DNA from: Myxococcales bacterium
GTDB lineage: Bacteria > Myxococcota_A > UBA9042
Length of the DNA stretch: 62,814 nt
Assembly (NCBI GenBank): GCA_947491025.1
Contig: CANLIC010000028.1
Coordinates: forward strand, 1 to 62,814
Direction of reading: 5' to 3'
Both the position numbers and the translations under genes were made by a program. Below, piece by piece: positions 54,449 through 62,141 of this stretch. The notes beneath the pieces were generated by a model. That model worked only from the letters and a program-made list of their open reading frames with translations. It did not search any database and was not told where the DNA came from. Within the stretch, counting starts at the first letter, position 1, and each line of letters starts with the position of its first letter.

Positions 54449-55483
54449 CTACCCTATCGCTTCGTCGGAGGCCGGCGAACGAGCCTCGGCTGCCGCCGTT
54501 TCGTCGCCGACCGCCGCTTCCAGAAATGGATGCAGCTCTGCAGCGCCATGCCGGCGCAGGTAGGCGGGTTCGACACCACAACACCGCGACAGCGCTGCGC
54601 AATCTCGGCAGGTCTCGGCGAAGATGCGTAGCTCGGCCTCGATGGCGGCGATGGCGTAGAAGCGGTCGCCACCGGCGTCGTCGAGGTAATGACTCTCGCC
54701 GAACCCCGAGCGCGAGACGTCGACCGCGTTGGCGTCGCCGTGGATGCAGTGCGGTAGCGCCTCGTAGCAGAGGCTGAGCCCGCAGTCCTTGGCAGCCTCG
54801 GCGGCGCGTCGCAGCTCGGCTTGGACCCCGTCGAAACGCAGGTCGATGCCCTCCCACGACCCGCCCCTGCCGGCCAGGGACGGGAAGCAGACCTTGAGCG
54901 CCACGTCGTCGCCCCAGCGCCTGTGGCAGTCGCGCACCCAGTCGGCGACGTGGTCGACGTTGTGGCGGGTCAGCACGAGGTTGATCAGGAGCCGAGCGCC
55001 GAGGCCCGCGAGGTGGTCGATGCCCGCCACGGTCTGGGCGTGCCCGGCCTCGCTGTTGCCCGAGACGATGGCGCTGGCCGCGGGCAAGTGGCTGTGCAGG
55101 CTGACGATGGCGCGGTCGAGGCCCGTGGCCATGGCCCTCTCGGCAAAGGCGCGGTCGGCGAAGGAGCGGCCCTGCGTGTTGATGTCCCAGGTCAGTCCGC
55201 TCGCCGTGAAGCGCTCGACAACGTCCCAGAACCCGGGGTGAATCGTCGGCTCGCCGCCGGTCACGATGACCCGCCGAAAGCCCCAGGCAACTACGCGGTC
55301 GGCGCGCTCAAGCAGCGCCTCGGTCTCGATGCGCCACAGGGCTGGGTCGCCAGTGTTGCTGCACATGGGGCAGCGGTTGTTACACAACTCTCCGAGACGA
55401 AAGAGCAACAGCGACGACGACGTCACGGGCGCCGCGACGGGCCCGCGCTTGCGCATCCACCGCTGCAGGGGCAGGCTGCCCAT
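54449..55483 (-). CDS. Radical SAM protein with C-terminal cysteine cluster
   Basis: 344 residues. SAM-cluster motif Cys34-X3-Cys38-X2-Cys41 in LGELCNNRCPMCSNTG, then the GGEPTIHP motif and the barrel pattern IVSLHSHLPAASAIVSG. The C-terminus has four cysteines (292, 295, 301, 302) in ETCRDCAALSRCCGVEPAYL, probably binding an auxiliary iron-sulfur cluster in SPASM/twitch fashion. Such enzymes often modify peptides, but no precursor peptide was found here. The start at 55483 has GGAGGAG seven bases upstream; the frame is open further but Pro-rich. It is divergent from the E1/ubiquitin-like cluster across 130 bases, so joint function is possible but unproven. Confidence 0.88.
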   Translation of the reverse strand: MGSLPLQRWMRKRGPVAAPVTSSSLLLFRLGELCNNRCPMCSNTGDPALWRIETEALLERADRVVAWGFRRVIVTGGEPTIHPGFWDVVERFTASGLTWDINTQGRSFADRAFAERAMATGLDRAIVSLHSHLPAASAIVSGNSEAGHAQTVAGIDHLAGLGARLLINLVLTRHNVDHVADWVRDCHRRWGDDVALKVCFPSLAGRGGSWEGIDLRFDGVQAELRRAAEAAKDCGLSLCYEALPHCIHGDANAVDVSRSGFGESHYLDDAGGDRFYAIAAIEAELRIFAETCRDCAALSRCCGVEPAYLRRHGAAELHPFLEAAVGDETAAAEARSPASDEAIG

Positions 55484-55613
55484 CGCGCGCTCCTCCCATG
55501 GGGGCCAGCGGACGTCGTCGGCTGCCACCCAGTCCAGCGTCGCAGATTTACCGGCATCGGGCGAGCGGCGCGCCAAGGCAGCGGCAGCAGCCCGCGCAAA
55601 GGGGAATCGGGAC

Positions 55614-56420
55614 GTGGCAGAGCGTGGCCAGAGCAAGGGCACAGGACGGGGCGGCGCCGGCGGACGCAGCGGCGGCGGCGGTGAACGGCGCGGCCCTGCA
55701 GGCGCCGGCGGCAAGGCACGGGCGCCGGCGAGCGGTCGCGGCCGCAGTGGCACCGCGGGGGCCGGCGCAGGCCCAAACAAGGCGGCGGGCGGGATCGACG
55801 CGAAGCTGGCCCGGCGCGATCGCCTGGTCCGCGCGGGTCACGGTGGCCCGGGCGTGCCGCGCGCCATCGAGCGGGCGCCCACGGCGGCTCCCACATCGGC
55901 CGTCGCTGAAGCCGAGGGACACGACGCACGTCGGGCTCATCTGCTGGATCTCTTGGCATTCTTCCAGCATGGCCGCCTCGCCGCGCGGGTCGATCTTCGC
56001 GCCCACCGCGCGACCATGCCGCCCTTGGTGCTGGCCGACGGCGACGGGCCGATCATCGCGCTCGATGACGCCGCGGCGCTGCACCGGTTGGCGAGCCGCA
56101 GCCGGGCCTTCTCCCAGATCGCCGCGCGCTATGCGGCGCTGGCGCTGGTGTCGCGGGAGACGCAACGGCCGTTGCGGGTCGAGCTCTGGGATCTCGATGC
56201 GCTCGACGATCCGTCCGCGGCAGTGCCCGGCCTGCGCGAGACAGCGACCGCGCTTTCGCGCTACCACGAGGCGGAGTTCACGCTCGGCGAGCCCAGCGCG
56301 CTCGCATTGCTGCGACAAGGGCTGTCGCTGCCGGCCCCAGGGCTGCCCGCCGTCTTGGTGAAGCGCAACCCGTTGGCGTGGCTCTTGGTTCGGATGGCGC
56401 CAACCGAGAGTGGTGCGTGA
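55614..56420 (+). CDS. Unknown protein coupled to the E1-like gene
   Basis: 268 residues from a GTG at 55614 with GGGGAA upstream; the exact start is uncertain. Residues 1 to about 95 are Gly/Ala/Arg/Ser-rich, basic and probably disordered. From about 100 there is a compact domain: HLLDLLAFFQHGRLAARVDL; PLVLADGDGPIIALDDAAALHRLA; SQIAARYAALALVSRE; LRVELWDLDALDDP; and a C-terminal helix region (YHEAEFTLGEPSALALLRQGL) ending in hydrophobic AWLLVRM. I recognise no family. Its stop overlaps the GTG of the ThiF-type E1 gene, so it probably acts with it, for instance as substrate or adaptor. Confidence 0.7.
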   Translation: MAERGQSKGTGRGGAGGRSGGGGERRGPAGAGGKARAPASGRGRSGTAGAGAGPNKAAGGIDAKLARRDRLVRAGHGGPGVPRAIERAPTAAPTSAVAEAEGHDARRAHLLDLLAFFQHGRLAARVDLRAHRATMPPLVLADGDGPIIALDDAAALHRLASRSRAFSQIAARYAALALVSRETQRPLRVELWDLDALDDPSAAVPGLRETATALSRYHEAEFTLGEPSALALLRQGLSLPAPGLPAVLVKRNPLAWLLVRMAPTESGA

Positions 56421-57151
56421 CATCGACCCGGACCTTGGCGTCGTCGAGCGTCGTCATCGTCGGCTGCGGCGGCCTCGGTGTGCCAGCGGCGTGGACGTGC
56501 GCTGCGGCGGGCGTCGGCCGCCTCATCCTCTGCGACGACGACGCCGTCGAGGTCTCGAACCTGCATCGGCAGGTGCTGTACAGCGAGTCCGATGCCGCGG
56601 CCAGTCGCGCGAAGGTCGTCGCCCTCGCTGACGCGCTGCAGCGCCGCTTCCCCCATGTCGAGCTGGTGCCCGTCGCGCGCCGCCTCGTGGGCAGCGACGA
56701 CCTGCGCGCGCTGGTCGCAGGGGCCGACGGTCTGCTCGAAGGCAGCGACGATCCCTGCCTCAAGTTCGCCGCCTGCGACGCGTTGCTGGCGCTGCGCGGC
56801 GCTGAACGGCCACCGGTCGGCGTTATCGCGGCCGCCATCGGCAGGCGCGGACAGTATTTCGGCCAGCTCGCGACCGGCGCCTGCTTCCGCTGTTTGTTCG
56901 AGGCGCCGCCGCCTGCCGCTGCGGTCGCCGGCTGCCGGGTCGCTGGCATCTTGGGGCCGGTCGCGCTGGAGGTCGGCGCCTTCGCCGCGCGCAGCCTGAT
57001 TCGACTCCTGAAAGGGCAGCCCGACGCCGTCGCCGGCGCCCTCATGCGCCTGCAATCGGGCCGCCTCGACCGCGTAGCGGTGACCGTCGCTGCCGACTGC
57101 CCTTGTCGCGCGCTTGAGCCTCGCCACAGCGGAGTTCACCCGCGACCTTGA
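56417..57151 (+). CDS. ThiF/MoeB-type E1-like adenylating enzyme
   Basis: 244 residues. Nucleotide motif GCGGLGVPAAW (16-26), then the ThiF-family block LILCDDDAVEVSNLHRQVLY with ribose-binding Asp and Arg51-Gln52. Cys156-X2-Cys159 (ACFRCLFEAPPP) is the usual first half of the zinc site. Cys173 in AGCRVAGILGPVALEVG is at the catalytic-cysteine position. The second zinc pair is Cys228-Pro-Cys230, one residue tighter than the canonical CxxC. The enzyme should adenylate the C-terminal Gly of a ubiquitin-like or sulfur-carrier protein, and the carrier gene lies 153 bases downstream. There is no rhodanese domain. The GTG start overlaps the previous TGA. Confidence 0.92.
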   Translation: MTSTRTLASSSVVIVGCGGLGVPAAWTCAAAGVGRLILCDDDAVEVSNLHRQVLYSESDAAASRAKVVALADALQRRFPHVELVPVARRLVGSDDLRALVAGADGLLEGSDDPCLKFAACDALLALRGAERPPVGVIAAAIGRRGQYFGQLATGACFRCLFEAPPPAAAVAGCRVAGILGPVALEVGAFAARSLIRLLKGQPDAVAGALMRLQSGRLDRVAVTVAADCPCRALEPRHSGVHPRP

Positions 57152-57228
57152 CAGGCCCCGCCCTGCCGCCCTTTCGTAGCGCTCTGCCCCGCCCGACCTG
57201 GACGGCGCTGGCGCGCGCGCCGCGAGTG

Positions 57229-57257
57229 TTGCCAGGGACGTGCGGGGACGCTATCGA
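57229..57257 (+). promoter_or_regulatory. Candidate internal promoter for the carrier-JAMM genes
   Basis: TTGCCA (57229-57234), exactly 17 bases, TATCGA (57252-57257), 47 bases upstream of the carrier ATG. It would let carrier, JAMM and PAS genes be transcribed without the E1 gene. Confidence 0.42.
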
Positions 57258-57304
57258 GGCTTTGCGTCGAAGCCGTACGGCTGCGGTGGCGCCAGGAGAC
57301 GAGC

Positions 57305-57583
57305 ATGGCAATCCGGATCAAGATCCCCACCCCCTTGCGCAAGATGACCGCCGGCAAGGACGTCGTCGAGGTCGAGGGCAACAACGTCGGGGACGCGCTG
57401 CGGGCCCTCGAGGCCCAGCACCCCGGCATGTGGACCAAGATCATTGACGACGCCGGCAAGGTCCGCCGCTTCATCAACGTCTACGCCGGCGATGAGGACA
57501 TCCGCTTCCTCGAGGGCCTGGGCACGCCGGTCGACGCCCGAACGGAGATCAGCATCATCCCCGCCATCGCCGGCGGCGCCTGA
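57305..57583 (+). CDS. CysO/MoaD/ThiS-like ubiquitin-fold sulfur carrier ending Gly-Gly-Ala
   Basis: 92 residues. The sequence follows CysO closely in style: IRIKIPTPLRKMTAG at the start, GDALRALEAQHPGM in the helix, KVRRFINVYAGDEDIRFLEGL (CysO has a very similar RFVNIYVNDEDVRF) and the last strand ISIIPAIAGG. The active diglycine is Gly90-Gly91, but one extra residue, Ala92, follows before the stop. A carrier of this family is used with a free C-terminal Gly that is adenylated and then thiocarboxylated or conjugated, so Ala92 must be removed first. The next gene encodes a JAMM peptidase that could do this. Strong ribosome binding site AGGAG before the ATG. Confidence 0.92.
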   Translation: MAIRIKIPTPLRKMTAGKDVVEVEGNNVGDALRALEAQHPGMWTKIIDDAGKVRRFINVYAGDEDIRFLEGLGTPVDARTEISIIPAIAGGA

Positions 57584-57596
57584 TCGCCACCCGGTC

Positions 57597-58787
57597 ATGA
57601 GCGCTCCCGCCCACGATCCCGCGCAGCTGCTCGAGCGCTTCGGCCGCCAGCTCTTGGTGCCTGGCGTCGAGCTTGCGCGGCAGGCTGCCCTGGCGTCGCG
57701 CGCGGTCGTTGTGACCCTGGGCGGCATCGGTCCCAATGGCCAGGCCGGCGGGCCCGACGCTCTGCCCGAAGGCGCGCCGCCGATCGCAACCGCCGCTGAG
57801 GCCTGCCTGCGCGCGCTGGCCGGTGCCGGCTATGGCCGCCTGGGCTTCGCGTCGCCGCTCGGCCAGCCCATCGAAGCGCCCGCGGGCGTCGAGTGGCTGA
57901 AAGACGCCGGCAACGCCGCGAGCCTGGCGCGCACAGCCACGCCGCCCTTGGCTCACGTCCACCTCGCGGTGCGCCCCTATGGTGCCAGCGCGGACGTCCT
58001 CATCACCGAGTCGAAGGACGGTTGGGAGGCGGGCGAGGCCCATGACGCCACGGTTTCGACCGTTGTGTTCGACGCCGGCGCACCGCTCGCTGCCGAGGAC
58101 GCCGTCGCTTTCGGCGCCTTGGTCGCGCGCCTACTGACCGAGCACGATCTCGGCCTTGAGGCGCTGCCGGCCTCGCTGCAGCTGCGCTGGCCCGAAGATG
58201 GCGGCGCACCAGAGGTCAGCCGTCGCGCCCCGACCGAGGGCGGGGCAGAGGTCGCTCCTCTGGCAAAGGCGACGCTAGCGCCTGGCCTGCTCGCCGAGCT
58301 GCAGGCCACGCCGACCGTGTTCGGCGCCATCTTGGACCACGTCGAGCGCGAGTGGCCTGACGAGGCCTGCGGTTTCGTGCTGCGCCATGACGACGGGCGG
58401 CTCGAGGCTGTGGCTTCGCGCAACCTGCAAGACCGCTACCACGGCGTAGATCCGGTCAGCTCCTGGCGTACGTCGCGCACGGCTTTTCAGCTCGACGCCC
58501 GCTTGCTGCAGCGGCGACTCGACGAGGGCGCCGAGCTCGCCGTCATCTACCACAGCCACAGCGAGGCAGGCGCCTACTTCTCGGCCGAGGACGCGCGGGC
58601 CGCCGCCCCTGACGGCGAGCCCACCCATCCCGCGACCCGCCACCTCGTGGTCAGCGTGCTCGGTGGCGTCGCCAAGGCCGCAGCGATGTTTGCCTTTGAC
58701 GGCGAGGCCCGTTGCTTCGCCGCTGAGCGCGGAAGCGGCACGTTGCCGGCCGGCTGGCGCCGTGGATCGCACGGGGCGGCCCGATGA
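57597..58787 (+). CDS. JAMM/MPN+ metallopeptidase fused to a degenerate E1-like N-terminal domain
   Basis: 396 residues, starting 13 bases after the carrier stop. The C-terminal JAMM domain (about 235-370) has the full motif: Glu256 in PDEACGFVL, then His319-X-His321-X7-Ser329-X2-Asp332 in IYHSHSEAGAYFSAED. It should be an active zinc isopeptidase or C-terminal trimming enzyme of the Mec type. The N-terminal 12-90 region reads like the start of a ThiF/MoeB protein (LLERFGRQLLVPGVELARQ, then VVVTLGGIGPNG, then LRALAGAGYGRLGF). However, the GxGGxG loop is broken and the later E1 motifs are missing, so it cannot bind ATP normally. It may bind the carrier or the real E1. Overlaps the PAS gene by ATGA. 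Confidence 0.9.
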   Translation: MSAPAHDPAQLLERFGRQLLVPGVELARQAALASRAVVVTLGGIGPNGQAGGPDALPEGAPPIATAAEACLRALAGAGYGRLGFASPLGQPIEAPAGVEWLKDAGNAASLARTATPPLAHVHLAVRPYGASADVLITESKDGWEAGEAHDATVSTVVFDAGAPLAAEDAVAFGALVARLLTEHDLGLEALPASLQLRWPEDGGAPEVSRRAPTEGGAEVAPLAKATLAPGLLAELQATPTVFGAILDHVEREWPDEACGFVLRHDDGRLEAVASRNLQDRYHGVDPVSSWRTSRTAFQLDARLLQRRLDEGAELAVIYHSHSEAGAYFSAEDARAAAPDGEPTHPATRHLVVSVLGGVAKAAAMFAFDGEARCFAAERGSGTLPAGWRRGSHGAAR

Positions 58788-60169
58788 CCGCCGCCACTGT
58801 GACAGCTACTTCCTCAACCAAGATCGCCATCTATGCAGAGGCGGCCGATGGTTGCACCACGGACGCTCTCGACGCCCGCCTGCGCGCGCTGCGCGGGCCG
58901 GGTTTCGGCCTCGACCTCGCGTCGCGACCGCAGCACGCCGACGTCGCGCTGATGTGGTTGGCCGAGGCCCAGACCGGACCCGAGGCAGGGGTCGACGCCG
59001 CGATGGTGGCGGCGATCTCCTCGCTGCGCGCCCGCTGTGTCGGTGCGCCTGTGCTGCTGGTTGCTGGCAGCCTGTCGTCGGCGCTGCAGCCGTACGCCTC
59101 GGCGCTCGGCGCCGACGACGCGCTTGGCCTCGATGAGGCCGACACCGCCTGGTTGCGCACCCTGCGCTGGGCTTCCCGTTGGCAGCGCGAGCAGCGCGCC
59201 CACAACGAGACGCGCCTGGCCTACCGGCAGGCTGTGCGCGGCGCTGGCCGCGGCGGCTGGGCCTGGGATCTGCAGAGCAATGTCGTGCGCTTCGACCCTG
59301 CCTGGAAAGCGACGCTCGGCTACGCTGACGATGAGTTCGGCGCCGACATCGAGAGCTGGTTCCTGCGCGTGCACCCTGCCGATCGCCCCAACCTCAGCGC
59401 CGCGTTCGATCCGCTGCTGCAAGGCACGGGCAGGCGGATGGAGCTCGACCTGCGCCTGCAGCACCGCGACCGCCGCTACCTGTGGGTGCGTTGCCAGGGC
59501 GAGCTGCGCCAAGACGACCTGGGCCTGCGCGTCGAGGGAACCCAGCTGGACATCAGCGCCGAGAAGGCCAGCGATGCCCGCCTGTTGGCTGCCACGACCC
59601 ACGACCGGCTCACCGGCGCGCTCGGGCGCGAAGCCTTCCTGGAGGCGCTGGCGGCACGCATGACCGAGCCCGACAGGCCCTTCGCTCTCGGCCTCTGCGA
59701 CATCGACGACCTGAAGGCGCTCAACCTGCGCTGGGGGCGCAGCGCCGGCGACGAAGTGCTGGTCTGGACCGCCGGGATGCTCGAGGACCGCTGCGGCCAG
59801 CCGGCGCTGATCGGGCGCGTCGGCAGCGACGCCTTTGCCTTCGTCGTCGACGGCGAGGACGTCGTTGCGCACGCCAACTGGCTCGCCGCCGCCCGCGACG
59901 AGCTGACCGAAGAACGCTTCGTCGGCCGACACGGCGCGGAATTCCGAGTCGTCGCCACCTTCGCCATGACCGCTCGGCCGGCCAGTGTCGGGGATCCGAG
60001 TGACCTGCTGCGGCTCGCGGATCGCGGTATTGACCAGGCGCGGCGCAGCGGGGAAGGGCTGCTGTTGGTGCCGGCAGCGCAGGGCGCGCTTGCGTTTCAA
60101 GCGACCGACGTCTTCCCGGCGGTCAGCCTCGCCGCGCTGCCGAGTCGGGCCAGCGATCGGTCACGGTAG
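58784..60169 (+). CDS. REC-like/PAS/degenerate-GGDEF signalling protein
   Basis: 461 residues. Residues about 10-125 form an alpha/beta domain like a degenerate receiver (VLLVAGSLSSALQPYASALGADD). A PAS_3-type domain covers about 150-260 (GGWAWDLQSNVVRFDPAWKATLGY, FLRVHPADRPNL, WVRCQGELR). The GGDEF-like domain (272-430) has DRLTGALGREAF and CDIDDLKALNLRWGRSAGDEVL, but the active loop reads Gly347-Ser-Asp-Ala-Phe351 instead of GGDEF/GGEEF. Cyclase activity is doubtful; GTP or c-di-GMP binding is possible. No membrane segment. The ATG overlaps the JAMM stop, so it is part of the carrier operon, presumably a regulator or reader. Confidence 0.88.
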   Translation: MTAATVTATSSTKIAIYAEAADGCTTDALDARLRALRGPGFGLDLASRPQHADVALMWLAEAQTGPEAGVDAAMVAAISSLRARCVGAPVLLVAGSLSSALQPYASALGADDALGLDEADTAWLRTLRWASRWQREQRAHNETRLAYRQAVRGAGRGGWAWDLQSNVVRFDPAWKATLGYADDEFGADIESWFLRVHPADRPNLSAAFDPLLQGTGRRMELDLRLQHRDRRYLWVRCQGELRQDDLGLRVEGTQLDISAEKASDARLLAATTHDRLTGALGREAFLEALAARMTEPDRPFALGLCDIDDLKALNLRWGRSAGDEVLVWTAGMLEDRCGQPALIGRVGSDAFAFVVDGEDVVAHANWLAAARDELTEERFVGRHGAEFRVVATFAMTARPASVGDPSDLLRLADRGIDQARRSGEGLLLVPAAQGALAFQATDVFPAVSLAALPSRASDRSR

Positions 60170-60229
60170 CCCAGCCCATCGCGCGCCTTTTTCTCGCCTC
60201 GCCGTCCCGACCCACCTAGGCTGCGGCCG

Positions 60230-62086
60230 ATGTCGCCGCGCTCTACGATCGCCGTCCTCGCCGCGCTGATGCTAGTCTTGGCCTCAGGCGTCAGGCCTTG
60301 CACCGCGCAGCCCGCGACCGCCGCCGTCGACGACGAGGCCTTCGAGGGACCGACGCCCGCGCGGCCCGCCACCGACGCATCCCCCGCTGCGGGTGGCAAG
60401 GCCGCATCCAGCGCCACCCAGCTGCCGCCAGCCGCGGCCCTCGCCCTGTTGGTGCCGCCGCCTGGCTCGCTCTCCCTCGGCGGAACGTCCGGCGGCAGGG
60501 TCGAGCGCGCGGCAGCCATCGCCCCGACCGGTGCGTCTCGCTGGGCCTTCATGCCCCACATCCCAGCGCGCCACACCACGTACGGTGTCGAGGAGATGCA
60601 AGGGTTCCTCGACCGCATCGGCGCGGCGGTGCGGCCCTGTCGGCGCGGCGCGGAGCTGCGGGTCGGCAACATCAGCCTCGCCGGCGGCGGCCCCTCGCCC
60701 TGGCACAAGAGCCACCAGGCCGGGCGCGATGTCGACGTGGCGCCGATGCTCCTCGACCGCAAGGGCAAGTCGCTTCAGGCCGACGACTATGTGGTGCTCG
60801 ACAAGAACGGCAACAGCCACGATGGCAGCGGCCGCAAGTTCGACGCCAAGTGCACGCTCCGGTTGGCCCAGGCCATCGCGGAGGACACTATCGCGCCGGT
60901 GCAGCACATCTTCTTGTCGCGTGGGCTTCGCGCCCTGCTGCTCCGCGAGGCCAAGCGCAGCCGCCTCGACGAGGCGCTGGCCGCACGCATCGCCGAGATG
61001 GTGCGCCAGCCGTCCGACTCCGCGCCGCACGACGATCACCTGCACATCCGCCTCTATTGCAGCGATCAAGACCGGCGATGGGGCTGCCTCGACCGGGGCC
61101 CCATGCGCGGCTGGGTCGTCCGTGACGACGCTGGCCACGCCCGGCACGTGGCGCAGGTGGCGTCGCTGGCCAGCCACGAAGCGGTGCCCGTGAGGCGCAG
61201 TGCCACCTCGCTGCTCGGGCGTCTGCAGACCCCTCTGGCGGTGCCTGCGCTCGCGGCGCGGCTGCTCGATGTCGATGCCGACGTCCGGCGACTGGCGCTG
61301 CAGGGCCTCACGGCGCTCGGCGACCAGGCGGCTGCCGAGGCCATGCTGGCGGCCCTCGGCCGGGTCGACGATGACGCCCTGGCGGTGCAGCTCTTCAGCG
61401 TCGCCCGACGCCTGCGCGCAGCGTCGATGTTGGCGGCGGCGAGGGCGCTGCTCGTCGATCCCGCCGTCGCGCTGCGGCCGCTGGTGAGGGCCCGGGCAGG
61501 TGAGGCGTTGATGCTGCAAGCGATCGCTGCCTTGCGAGGCAGCCAGCCGTCGCTGCCGCCTGAGGCCGTCGAGCCGCTGGTGGCCGCGGCGCAGAGCGAG
61601 CTGCCAGCCGTCCAACGTGCCGCCGACGAAGCCCTCCAGCTCGCGACGGCCCACCGCCCGCAGCCCGAGGGCGCCGCTGGCGAGGCCGCGCGCCCCGCCT
61701 CGCTGAGCGCCGCCGCGGCATGGGCGGCGTTTTGGCAGCGCAACCGCACCCGGCCTTGGACCGCCTGGGTCGGAGAGGGCCTGCACAGCCGCGGCATCGC
61801 GCTGCTGCGCCCCGATGCGCCCGCACGCGGCGACGTGCCGACGCTGGTGGCGGCATTGCGGCACCCGTCGCCGGTGGTCATCGTCAACGCTGCAAGGCTC
61901 TTGTCGTACCTGACGGGGGTCCAGCCTGTCGCACGCGCTGGAGTCGCCGCCGCCTGGCAGGCCTGGTTCCGCAAGCACCGGCGCGAATACCCCGCAGTCG
62001 CTCCCGCGGGCCAGGCCAAGGCGACCGCAACAGCGTCGCGCAAGGCCGTCCGGCCCGCCGGCAAGAAGAAGCCCCGGCGACGCTAG
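60230..62086 (+). CDS. MepA-like murein endopeptidase with C-terminal HEAT-like repeats
   Basis: 618 residues. The signal peptide (IAVLAALMLVLASGVRPCTA) targets the periplasm. The LAS-type metallopeptidase domain (about 90-300) has the MepA motifs WHKSHQAGRDVDVAPM (zinc His and Asp) and SAPHDDHLHIRLYC (His-X-His), flanked by Cys residues as in E. coli MepA (PHDNHFHVRL). Unlike MepA (about 270 residues) it continues with about 300 residues of HEAT-like helix pairs (LASHEAVPVRRSATSLLGRL; VPALAARLLDVDADVRRLALQGLTALG and later copies) and a basic Lys/Arg tail. It should cut peptidoglycan cross-links, with the repeats as protein-binding platform. A TAGGCT -10-like box lies only eight bases before the ATG. 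Confidence 0.9.
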   Translation: MSPRSTIAVLAALMLVLASGVRPCTAQPATAAVDDEAFEGPTPARPATDASPAAGGKAASSATQLPPAAALALLVPPPGSLSLGGTSGGRVERAAAIAPTGASRWAFMPHIPARHTTYGVEEMQGFLDRIGAAVRPCRRGAELRVGNISLAGGGPSPWHKSHQAGRDVDVAPMLLDRKGKSLQADDYVVLDKNGNSHDGSGRKFDAKCTLRLAQAIAEDTIAPVQHIFLSRGLRALLLREAKRSRLDEALAARIAEMVRQPSDSAPHDDHLHIRLYCSDQDRRWGCLDRGPMRGWVVRDDAGHARHVAQVASLASHEAVPVRRSATSLLGRLQTPLAVPALAARLLDVDADVRRLALQGLTALGDQAAAEAMLAALGRVDDDALAVQLFSVARRLRAASMLAAARALLVDPAVALRPLVRARAGEALMLQAIAALRGSQPSLPPEAVEPLVAAAQSELPAVQRAADEALQLATAHRPQPEGAAGEAARPASLSAAAAWAAFWQRNRTRPWTAWVGEGLHSRGIALLRPDAPARGDVPTLVAALRHPSPVVIVNAARLLSYLTGVQPVARAGVAAAWQAWFRKHRREYPAVAPAGQAKATATASRKAVRPAGKKKPRRR

Positions 62087-62141
62087 GTGGCGAGGCGGGC
62101 AGGGCGCAACACGGCCCCGCTCCGCCTCAGCTTCCAGCGCC

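Noticed and set aside
57148..57175. Perfect TTGACA box at the end of the E1 gene as promoter of the carrier gene
   Set aside because: No acceptable -10 box at 16-18 bases. The TTGCCA/TATCGA pair at 57229-57257 is better placed.
60217..60222. TAGGCT as -10 box giving a nearly leaderless mepA-like transcript
   Set aside because: No convincing -35 at 16-18 bases and only eight bases to the ATG. Mentioned in the gene entry but not listed as a promoter.
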